DNA of 11,714 nt from positions 1 to 11,714 of the forward strand of contig CAJGCV010000064.1 in NCBI GenBank assembly GCA_904501915.1. Reading direction: 5' to 3'. Position 1 is the first letter of the stretch. Every line of letters begins with the position of its first letter. The translations under genes and the position numbers were made by a program. The notes beneath the pieces are model-generated. The model worked only from the letters and a program-made list of their open reading frames with translations. It was not told where the DNA came from and searched no databases. Positions 5,940 to 11,714 of this stretch are shown one piece after another. Source of the stretch: an uncultured Akkermansia sp. GTDB taxonomy: Bacteria; Verrucomicrobiota; Verrucomicrobiia; Verrucomicrobiales; Akkermansiaceae.

Positions 5940-8042
5940 ATGGCTACACCCAAACTGAACACACCTACCTCCGGCGGCACAGCCCCCCGCATGCTGCGCC
6001 CCACAGGAGCCGCGCCGGCCAAGCAACTGAAGCTTAAAGGCGCCAATGGCAGCACCATTGCACCGAAAACCACAAAGAAAGTCGCGCCAAAAGCAGCACC
6101 CAAGCCTGCAGTCCCGGCTCCGGAACCCGCCGCAGTTGAACCAGAGGTAACGCCCACGCCAATGGAAGCCGTTGAAGCCATTGAAACCGTTGACACAGAA
6201 GCGGCAGCCCAGCTTACGGCAGATGAAGAAGCAGCCCGTCTGGCACAGGAAGAGTACGAACGCCAGATGGCTGAATACAACCGCCAGATGGAAGAGTATA
6301 ACCGCCAGATGGCTGAACTGCAATCTGCAGAAGCAACACAAACCGAAGTCCAGCCACAGGTTGATCCCACCGCACAGGTTGACAGCGAAAGCGTTGCGGT
6401 TGAAGCAGCACAGGCAGCAGCTGTGGCTCAGGCTCTGGTTACTGAAGAACCCCACGATGCCCCGACGCCGACAGAAAAGCTCCGCGCTGCCAAGAGCGCC
6501 AAGAAGAAGAGTAACCTCACGGTAACAGGTGCCAAGAAGAAAAAAGCCGCTAAATCCGCAAGCCTCGACGATGACGACGACGGCGACATGAGCGATGAAG
6601 AAATCGCACAGCGAGAAGCCTACCTGCGTGCTATACAGGAAGAAAACCAGCGCACCCCCATCTGGAAAACAGTTCCCTTCATGGTCGGCACAGGCCTGGT
6701 GGTTGCGACCATTGGCATCTGCACATACATGGTTATGCAGAAACAGGCGGAGAACGAACGCATTCAGGCTCACATCGACTATACCAACAGCCTGCTTCGC
6801 CGCGCTCAGGATATCAACATGAAAGGCGTTGAAAATGTAGCGGATGCATCCAAGAAAGGCGTTGACATCAAGTGCACAAAAGCTGATGCCAAGGCACTGC
6901 TGGAGGTGGTCGTTGACCCGTTTGTACTGGGTGAGAACGGCAAGCCCCGCTATGGCGCACGCGCAGAGGGCGTTGCCCAGAATGCCTGTCTGCTTCTCGG
7001 GTTGGCAGCTGAGCAGGACGCTGAAATCCGCGAAATGATTTTTGACACTATGGGCAAGCAGTGTGTCAAAATCAAGCCCACCCTGTTCCGCTGGCTTCTG
7101 CAGCGTATCGCCATTTCCGACACGGAAGCCCTTAACGCGGATCTCAAGAAACTGGCCCAGGTTGTTGCAGACAAGAAGACCGCTAAACCCTGGAACAAGA
7201 AGAGCCAGACTCTTGCCTACATATGGGAATGCATTGGTCTGCGCGTAACCGCCAGTGACGCTAAGGAGATTATCGAGCTACTTAAATCCGATATTGCTGA
7301 CAGCACTCTGACACCGAACCTCTGCATCTGCCTTGATAACATCCTCAGCATGATGGATGATGCCGACGCAAAGGCCAAACTGGGTGACGAGATTTTCAAC
7401 AACATCTCTGATAAGCTCCGCAAGAATACTGCCCTTGCCTGCACACTGGCCAAGGCTTGTTCGCAGGCTGCTCTGGAATTCTACAAGAAAGAACTTGAAA
7501 CCGACAAGGGCTGGCAGGGCGTTGCCCCCACCTTCATCGGCGTCTGGGGAAATGATGATATCCTTGAATTCGTTCTGGAAAAGAAAGAAGCAACAAAGGA
7601 TAACCCCAAACTGCAGCCGGTTATCGAGAACATCATTGGCACCATCATGAAGCAGGACAGACCGCGGAGCATTGCTGATGCCGAAAAGATGCTTTCCATG
7701 TGTTTCGACAATCCCTTTGCAGACACCTCCGGCATTCAGGATATCATTAACAAAACAGACCCTGAATCCACGCTTTATATCGGCGACACCCACCCCGACC
7801 TGCCCAAACTGAAGGAGGAATGCAAGAAACTGGAAGCCCTGCGCAAGCAGAAACAGCAGATTATCCGCGTCCTGGCATGCCTTTGCGACCATGAATGGGT
7901 AACCCACCTCCTGGACAAATACATTGCCGACCCGGATGAAACAGTGCAGTATGAAGCCGAAAAAGCAAAGGAAAAAACGCAAGCCAATGCTGTAAACGCA
8001 AACAAGATGCGCGAAGATTACAAGCGCCGAAACAAGCAATAA
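5940..8042 (+). CDS. Membrane-anchored protein with coiled-coil N-terminus and large helical C-terminal domain, unknown function
   Basis: I do not recognise a family. The ATG at 5940 is preferred over an in-frame TTG at 5871 because the latter overlaps the direct repeat and gives an unconvincing extension. The 700-residue product starts with about 75 Pro/Ala/Lys-rich, probably disordered residues. An acidic helix at 85-130 contains three tandem heptads of the type Y-(E/N)-RQM-(A/E)-E (106-126), likely coiled coil. A Lys-rich stretch (182-206) and an acidic run of DDDDDGD (210-216) follow. One membrane helix lies at about 244-265. The C-terminal part of roughly 430 residues is rich in Lys, Glu, Ala and Leu and looks like stacked helices, perhaps HEAT-like. 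It contains about ten cysteines and ends in a basic tail (KRRNKQ). A single helix suggests a membrane-tethered scaffold; which side carries the large domain is unclear. The gene stands alone between a regulatory gap and a strong terminator, and a putative LexA box lies upstream. Confidence 0.8.
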   Translation: MATPKLNTPTSGGTAPRMLRPTGAAPAKQLKLKGANGSTIAPKTTKKVAPKAAPKPAVPAPEPAAVEPEVTPTPMEAVEAIETVDTEAAAQLTADEEAARLAQEEYERQMAEYNRQMEEYNRQMAELQSAEATQTEVQPQVDPTAQVDSESVAVEAAQAAAVAQALVTEEPHDAPTPTEKLRAAKSAKKKSNLTVTGAKKKKAAKSASLDDDDDGDMSDEEIAQREAYLRAIQEENQRTPIWKTVPFMVGTGLVVATIGICTYMVMQKQAENERIQAHIDYTNSLLRRAQDINMKGVENVADASKKGVDIKCTKADAKALLEVVVDPFVLGENGKPRYGARAEGVAQNACLLLGLAAEQDAEIREMIFDTMGKQCVKIKPTLFRWLLQRIAISDTEALNADLKKLAQVVADKKTAKPWNKKSQTLAYIWECIGLRVTASDAKEIIELLKSDIADSTLTPNLCICLDNILSMMDDADAKAKLGDEIFNNISDKLRKNTALACTLAKACSQAALEFYKKELETDKGWQGVAPTFIGVWGNDDILEFVLEKKEATKDNPKLQPVIENIIGTIMKQDRPRSIADAEKMLSMCFDNPFADTSGIQDIINKTDPESTLYIGDTHPDLPKLKEECKKLEALRKQKQQIIRVLACLCDHEWVTHLLDKYIADPDETVQYEAEKAKEKTQANAVNANKMREDYKRRNKQ
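6255..6317 (+). repeat. Three tandem 21-base units encoding heptads
   Basis: Three in-frame 21-base units encode YERQMAE, YNRQMEE and YNRQMAE. The core CGCCAGATGG is identical in all three, with differences mostly at third codon positions. A coiled-coil expansion by short tandem duplication is the simplest reading, and copy number may vary between strains. Confidence 0.8.
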
Positions 8043-8092
8043 CATTTTTACCAACAGGCAGGTACGCCCGTCTGATAACTTATTACCATGCG

Positions 8093-8133
8093 CACCGGAC
8101 GGAGAAGAAAAGCTCCGTCCGGTGTCTTTTTTT
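8093..8133 (+). terminator. Intrinsic terminator after the 700-residue protein gene
   Basis: A perfect 12-bp stem (CACCGGACGGAG at 8093-8104 with CTCCGTCCGGTG at 8113-8124) closes an A-rich 8-base loop. TCTTTTTTT (8125-8133) follows. It lies about 50 bases after the stop codon. It isolates this unit from the tRNA promoter downstream. Confidence 0.93.
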
Positions 8134-8166
8134 CAACTATTTTTGCTATACTGGACGATTTTGTAC

Positions 8167-8194
8167 TTGCAAAAGGTGATTTTCCATGTATAAT
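8167..8194 (+). promoter_or_regulatory. Promoter for tRNA-Pro
   Basis: TTGCAA (8167-8172) and a perfect TATAAT (8189-8194) are separated by 16 bases. Transcription should start near 8201, about 14 bases before the mature tRNA. A second -10-like TATACT (8147-8152) lies upstream without a good -35. Confidence 0.7.
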
Positions 8195-8214
8195 TGCCCC
8201 GGCTTAAAGCACAG

Positions 8215-8288
<74 letters not shown>

Positions 8289-8429
8289 TTTTTCTTTTCC
8301 GGTTTCAATCGGCAGCCGCAAAATGCGGCATACGCAGCGGAGATTGGTCTTCGCCCTGGCGTCTGAATACCCCACCACACACTCTGCATGAGGTGGGAAA
8401 TTCATTTTCACAACCCCATATCTCATTAT
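8289..8429 (+). other. Intergenic region between tRNA-Pro and yebC
   Basis: This 141-base stretch has a T-rich tract, a small hairpin (GCCGCA at 8315-8320 with TGCGGC at 8324-8329) and a longer-looped one (CCCACC at 8371-8376 with GGTGGG at 8392-8397). I see no convincing promoter, so yebC may depend on read-through from the tRNA promoter or on a promoter I cannot recognise. An in-frame ATG at 8388 would extend yebC by 14 residues unlike the family. Confidence 0.45.
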
Positions 8430-9182
8430 ATGTCCGGTCATAACAAATGGTCCAAGATTAAGTTCACGAAGGCAGCTGCCGACGCGAAAAAAGGCAAGAT
8501 TTTTGCCCGTTTCTCCAAGGAAATCACACTGGCAGCCAAGAGCGGCGGCGGCGATGTAGACACCAATCCGCGTCTGCGCACGGCCATCGAAGGCGCCAAG
8601 GCTGCCTCCATGCCCAAGGACAACATTGACCGCGCCGTAAAGAAGGGCACCGGCGAACTGCAGGGCGAGGCCATTCAGGAAGTAACCTACGAGGGTTACG
8701 GCCCCGAGGGTACTGCCATCATCGTGGAAGTGGCCACCGACAACACCAACCGCTGCTCCTCCGAAATCCGCACCATCTTCTCCAAGAACGGCGGCAACAT
8801 GGGCACCCCGGGTTCCGTTTCCTACCAATTCGACCGCAAAGGCGAAGTGCGCTTCATTGACGCCAGCCTGGATGAAGACACCGCCATGGAACTTGCCATG
8901 GATTGCGGAGCCGATGAATTTGAAACCGGCGACGAAGAAGGCGAATGGATTTTCACCTGTGGTCCCACGGAGCTCGGTACCGTTTCCGAGGCGCTGGGCG
9001 CAGCCGGCAAGAACGTGACCGGCATGAAGCTCATTTCCGTGCCGCAGAATCCGACCACAATTTCGGATGTGGCCGTAGCACGCAAAGTCATGAAGCTTTA
9101 CGACCTGCTCGACGACTATGACGACACGATGAACGTGTTCGCCAATTTCGAAATCGATGACGCTGTGCTTGAACAGCTCTGA
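8430..9182 (+). CDS. yebC: YebC/PmpR/TACO1-family translation factor
   Basis: The start at 8430 gives MSGHNKWSKIK, matching the family's near-invariant M-(A/S)-GH-x-KW opening. Further family marks are AAADAKKGKIFARFSKEI (16-33), GGGDVDTNPRLR (40-51) and YEGYGPEGTAI (88-98), followed by FSKNGGNMGTPGSV. The 250-residue length is typical of the three-domain fold. YebC proteins were long annotated as transcriptional regulators. Newer work links the family, including mitochondrial TACO1, to the ribosome and to translating proline-rich stretches. The first gene upstream on the same strand is a tRNA-Pro, and rho follows about 90 bases downstream. No Shine-Dalgarno sequence precedes the ATG (CCATATCTCATTAT). 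Confidence 0.95.
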   Translation: MSGHNKWSKIKFTKAAADAKKGKIFARFSKEITLAAKSGGGDVDTNPRLRTAIEGAKAASMPKDNIDRAVKKGTGELQGEAIQEVTYEGYGPEGTAIIVEVATDNTNRCSSEIRTIFSKNGGNMGTPGSVSYQFDRKGEVRFIDASLDEDTAMELAMDCGADEFETGDEEGEWIFTCGPTELGTVSEALGAAGKNVTGMKLISVPQNPTTISDVAVARKVMKLYDLLDDYDDTMNVFANFEIDDAVLEQL

Positions 9183-9216
9183 TTTTAGTTATTCCTTTTG
9201 TCCTTATTTTTCTCAG

Positions 9217-9247
9217 GCAAATGGGGCAGCACCCCTGCCCCATTTGC
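9217..9247 (+). promoter_or_regulatory. 13-bp perfect hairpin between yebC and rho
   Basis: GCAAATGGGGCAG (9217-9229) pairs fully with CTGCCCCATTTGC (9235-9247) around the loop CACCC. No T-tract follows directly (TGAATGCCTACC), so it is not a standard intrinsic terminator. It ends three bases before one possible rho start (9251) and 27 before another (9275). It could protect the 3' end of the yebC mRNA or control rho expression. Confidence 0.8.
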
Positions 9248-9274
9248 TGAATGCCTACCTACTTTTCTGAGGTT

Positions 9275-10633
9275 ATGACCGCACCCGGGGAGAACTCCAA
9301 CAGCCAGCGGCAGCAGCGCAACAACCAGCGCCACCATTTCCACCACCGCAACCGCCCGCAAGGCGAAGGCAACAATAAAAACACCCAGGGCGAACGCCAG
9401 GGTGGCGGTCAGGTTCGCCGCGAATCCTTCAACCGCAACAAACCCCAGAAACAGCACTTTAACAGAAACAAACAGCAGCAGAACCAGGACACCTCCACCC
9501 GCGCTTATGTTCCTGTGGGTGAGCCGGAAAGCATTACCGGCCTGCTGGAAATCACCAACAAGGGATTCGGCTTCATCCGCACGGCGGATAATGACTGGGC
9601 CCCCTCCGATGCCGCCATCTATGTGCCGGCAGATATCATTTCAGAACTGCGCCTGCGCCCCTTTGTGCAACTCACCGGTATGGCGCAGCGCTATGAGCGC
9701 GGTCACCAGCTCATCTCTGTGCAGAAGGTGAACGGCCAGGAACCGGCTGAAGCTGCCGCAAATCCCCATTTCGAGGATTTGAAAGCAGTGAACCCCACCC
9801 ACCGTCTCTCGTTTGAGACCTCGCCTTCCCGCTATACCACCCGCACGCTGGATCTGATGGCACCGGTGGCACGCGGTCAGCGAGGTCTCATCGTCGCACC
9901 GCCCCGCACCGGCAAAACCACCCTGCTTATGCACATTGCCGAGGGTGCCCGGGAGAATTACGGCGATGACCTGCACCTGATGGTGCTGCTGGTGGATGAA
10001 CGCCCCGAAGAGGTGACGGAGTTCAAGCGAGCCCTGCCCGGAGCTGAGATTTTTGCCTCCAGCAACGACAGCAACGTACGCGAGCATTGCCGTATTGCCG
10101 AAATGGCTATAGAACGCGCCAAGCGCCTTGTGGAGGCTGGCAGACACGTGCTGATACTGCTGGACTCCATCACGCGTCTGGCCCGTGCCTACAACAACGC
10201 AGAACGAGGCAGCGGGCGCACCATGAGCGGCGGCATTGATGCCCGCGCACTGGAAACACCCCGCCGCCTGTTTGCCGCCGCCCGCAATACCCGCGGCGCT
10301 GGTTCACTCACCATCCTGGCCACGGCACTGGTAGAAACCAACAGCCGCATGGATGAGCTCATTTTCCAGGAATTCAAGGGCACGGGCAACATGGAGCTGG
10401 TGCTCAACCGACGCATCGCGGAAATGTATATTTACCCAGCGGTGGACATCCTGAAGAGTGGCACGCGCCGCGAGGAGCTGATTCTCCCGGAATTATGGCT
10501 GGAGAAGGTGCGTCTCATCCGCCGTGGGCTGGCGAACCACAAACCCACGGAGGCGATGGAACGCCTGCTCTTCTTCCTGAAGAAATGCCATTCCAATGCC
10601 CAATTGATGCAGGATTTGAAATCACAACGCTAA
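9275..10633 (+). CDS. rho: Transcription termination factor Rho
   Basis: Rho is the hexameric RNA helicase that ends many transcripts and silences untranslated RNA. Numbered from the ATG at 9251, the cold-shock RNA-binding domain (about 95-163) has GLLEITNKGFGFIR. Walker A is APPRTGKTTLL (216-226). The catalytic Glu region is VDERPEEVTE. Walker B is LILLDS (301-306). The Q-loop region is SRMDELIFQEFKGTGNMEL, preceded by the R-loop region SGGIDARALETPRRLF. Residues 15-80 form a basic Asn/Gln/Arg/His-rich tail, and the usual N-terminal helix bundle is not visible. The start is uncertain. The ATG at 9251 sits directly behind a stable hairpin, so 9275 (452 residues, weak GAGG at 9269-9272) is preferred; 9251 would give 460. 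E. coli Rho has 419 residues. Confidence 0.95.
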   Translation: MTAPGENSNSQRQQRNNQRHHFHHRNRPQGEGNNKNTQGERQGGGQVRRESFNRNKPQKQHFNRNKQQQNQDTSTRAYVPVGEPESITGLLEITNKGFGFIRTADNDWAPSDAAIYVPADIISELRLRPFVQLTGMAQRYERGHQLISVQKVNGQEPAEAAANPHFEDLKAVNPTHRLSFETSPSRYTTRTLDLMAPVARGQRGLIVAPPRTGKTTLLMHIAEGARENYGDDLHLMVLLVDERPEEVTEFKRALPGAEIFASSNDSNVREHCRIAEMAIERAKRLVEAGRHVLILLDSITRLARAYNNAERGSGRTMSGGIDARALETPRRLFAAARNTRGAGSLTILATALVETNSRMDELIFQEFKGTGNMELVLNRRIAEMYIYPAVDILKSGTRREELILPELWLEKVRLIRRGLANHKPTEAMERLLFFLKKCHSNAQLMQDLKSQR

Positions 10634-10671
10634 ACAAAGAACCGCAGTTTTTCAACTGCGGTTCTTTGTTT
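10632..10671. terminator. Bidirectional terminator shared by rho and the converging gene
   Basis: A perfect 18-bp stem (10632-10649 with 10654-10671) closes the loop TTTC. Both ends are T-rich in their own transcript sense (TTCTTTGTTT on plus, the same on minus). It starts inside the rho stop codon and overlaps the last codons of the minus-strand gene that stops at 10652. Confidence 0.88.
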
Positions 10672-11068
10672 CCCAGCGGAACAGAGCCACCATCCCCAGA
10701 CTGAAGACATAGGTAGCGGCAACCGACATTGCCGCAAAAGGAGCTACAAACAACCCCGCTCCAAGTATTAACTCCTCCACATCACTCCGGCAGAAAGACG
10801 GCGATGCGCCGTCGCTCATTAACATGAAAAAGAAAGCCATGGTAGCCAGGCAAGGCACCAGCGTAACCCAGTTTGCAACGGGCAATGAATCTGCCCATTT
10901 CTTACCTCCCAGCCAGGGGCAGACCAGAAGGAAAACCGCCAGCGCCGGAGCCCAGGCCAGCACCACTATTGCGAGAAGCGTATCCGGATATTCCAGAGCC
11001 GACTCCAGCACATAGTAGCTGCCAACCGCTGCATACAGCAGAGACAGGGCTAAAAAAAGCCTTCGCAT
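10652..11068 (-). CDS. Small four-helix membrane protein of unknown function
   Basis: I do not recognise this 138-residue protein. It has hydrophobic segments at about 3-21, 29-50, 65-85 and 99-130, an acidic loop (SDVEELI) and a polar tail. The first helix could also be read as a signal anchor. Its ATG lies one base after the lepA stop (TAA-T-ATG), so it is almost surely co-transcribed and translationally coupled with lepA. Its last five codons form one arm of the terminator shared with rho. No catalytic motif is visible. Coupling to lepA need not mean related function. Confidence 0.75.
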   Translation of the reverse strand: MRRLFLALSLLYAAVGSYYVLESALEYPDTLLAIVVLAWAPALAVFLLVCPWLGGKKWADSLPVANWVTLVPCLATMAFFFMLMSDGASPSFCRSDVEELILGAGLFVAPFAAMSVAATYVFSLGMVALFRWETKNRS

Positions 11069-11069
11069 A

Positions 11070-11714
11070 TTAGTCGCCGCTCTTCAGCACATTGATGAAG
11101 GCTTCCTGCGGAATGCTCACCTTGCCGATGGCCTTCATGCGCTTCTTACCTTCCTTCTGCTTTTCGAGCAGCTTGCGCTTACGGGTCACGTCACCGCCGT
11201 AACACTTGGCCGTCACGTTCTTGCGCATGGGGGAAATGCTTTCGCGGGCGATAATCTTGCCGCCGATGCATGCCTGAATAGCCACAGTGAAGAGCTGGCG
11301 GGGGATCACATCCTTAAGCTTGGTTGCCAGTTCACGGCCCACGGATTCGGCGCGATCGCGGTGCACAATCATGGAGAAGGCATCCACCGGTTCACCGGCA
11401 ATCATCATGTCCATCTTCACCAGCTTGGCAGCCTGGTAGCCGTCGTACTCATAGTCCATGGAACCATAACCACGGGTGGCACTCTTGAGCTTATCGTTAA
11501 AGTCGACCAGGATTTCAGCCATCGGGATGCGGCAGGTGAGCATCACGCGGGTATCATCAATGGTCTCGGTATGAGTCAGCTCGCCGCGTTTCTCCATGAC
11601 GATGCTCATGATGGCGCCGATGTATTCGCTGGGAATCATGATGAACACCTTGACGATGGGTTCGCGGATTTCATCAATCTCCTGAGGTTCCGGCAGAATG
11701 CTCGGGTTATCAAC
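11070..11714 (-). CDS. lepA: Elongation factor 4 (LepA), C-terminal fragment
   Basis: The frame is open to the right edge and contributes 214 C-terminal residues. It contains the EF-G-like domain V (IMIPSEYIGAIMSIVMEKRG and the TRGYGSMDYEYDGY stretch). It also contains the LepA-specific C-terminal domain with IPRQLFTVAIQACIGGKIIA, SPMRKNVTAKCYGGD and RKRKLLEKQKEGKKRMK, ending in IPQEAFINVLKSGD. These blocks closely follow E. coli LepA. EF4 is a ribosome-binding GTPase proposed to act in back-translocation, initiation or 30S assembly. The GTPase domain lies outside the window. A GTG at 11648 is internal and not the start. The gene is followed after one base by a small membrane protein gene. 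Confidence 0.97.
   Translation of the reverse strand, partial: VDNPSILPEPQEIDEIREPIVKVFIMIPSEYIGAIMSIVMEKRGELTHTETIDDTRVMLTCRIPMAEILVDFNDKLKSATRGYGSMDYEYDGYQAAKLVKMDMMIAGEPVDAFSMIVHRDRAESVGRELATKLKDVIPRQLFTVAIQACIGGKIIARESISPMRKNVTAKCYGGDVTRKRKLLEKQKEGKKRMKAIGKVSIPQEAFINVLKSGD

Noticed and set aside
7278..8054. A 258-codon minus-strand open frame opposite the 700-residue protein gene
   Set aside because: It covers the 3' end of the plus-strand gene and reads like an antisense translation of Lys/Glu/Asp codons, rich in Phe, Leu and Val. It has no start signal and no neighbours on that strand.

Overview
The window looks like a housekeeping region of a Gram-negative bacterial chromosome of moderate to high GC. 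LpxA (lipid A synthesis) implies an outer membrane. The SecA N-terminus, the lone lpxA and map genes, and a Rho whose N-terminus is a basic, Asn/Gln/Arg/His-rich tail fit a member of the Verrucomicrobiota, possibly Akkermansia-like. That assignment is an inference from memory, not a database result. There is no phage, insertion sequence, CRISPR array or toxin module.

Layout. Position 1-63 (minus) holds the first 21 codons of secA, with a good sigma70-type promoter at 133-161. From 3895 down to 265 (minus) runs a compact four-gene operon: lpxA, a HAD-family phosphatase, a TMEM43-like membrane protein and an AI-2E/PerM-family permease. Its first two junctions are TAATG and ATGA stop/start overlaps. 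A divergent promoter (3977-4005) drives map (4018-4815, methionine aminopeptidase) and a multi-pass membrane protein of unknown function (4834-5631). A 308-base gap (5632-5939) then carries a perfect 18-base palindrome matching the LexA box reported for Verrucomicrobia (TGTTC-N4-GAACA), plus a degenerate 16-base direct repeat. It is followed by a 700-residue membrane-anchored protein of unknown function (5940-8042) and a strong intrinsic terminator. Next are a promoter and a tRNA-Pro(CGG) gene (8215-8288), yebC (8430-9182) and rho (about 9275-10633), with a 13-bp perfect hairpin between yebC and rho. At the right end, lepA (elongation factor 4, C-terminal 214 residues) and a small four-helix membrane protein run on the minus strand and converge on rho. 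Both converging genes end in one 18-bp hairpin.

How the genes fit together. Most known genes serve gene expression and the envelope: protein export (SecA), lipid A (LpxA), N-terminal Met removal (Map), translation (tRNA-Pro, YebC, EF4) and transcription termination (Rho). The least explained parts are the possible SOS operator and the 700-residue protein behind it, the hairpin just before rho, the Rho tail that replaces the usual N-terminal helix bundle, and three unrecognised or weakly recognised membrane proteins. Most start codons here lack a clear Shine-Dalgarno sequence. I found no clear evidence of an entirely new multi-gene system.
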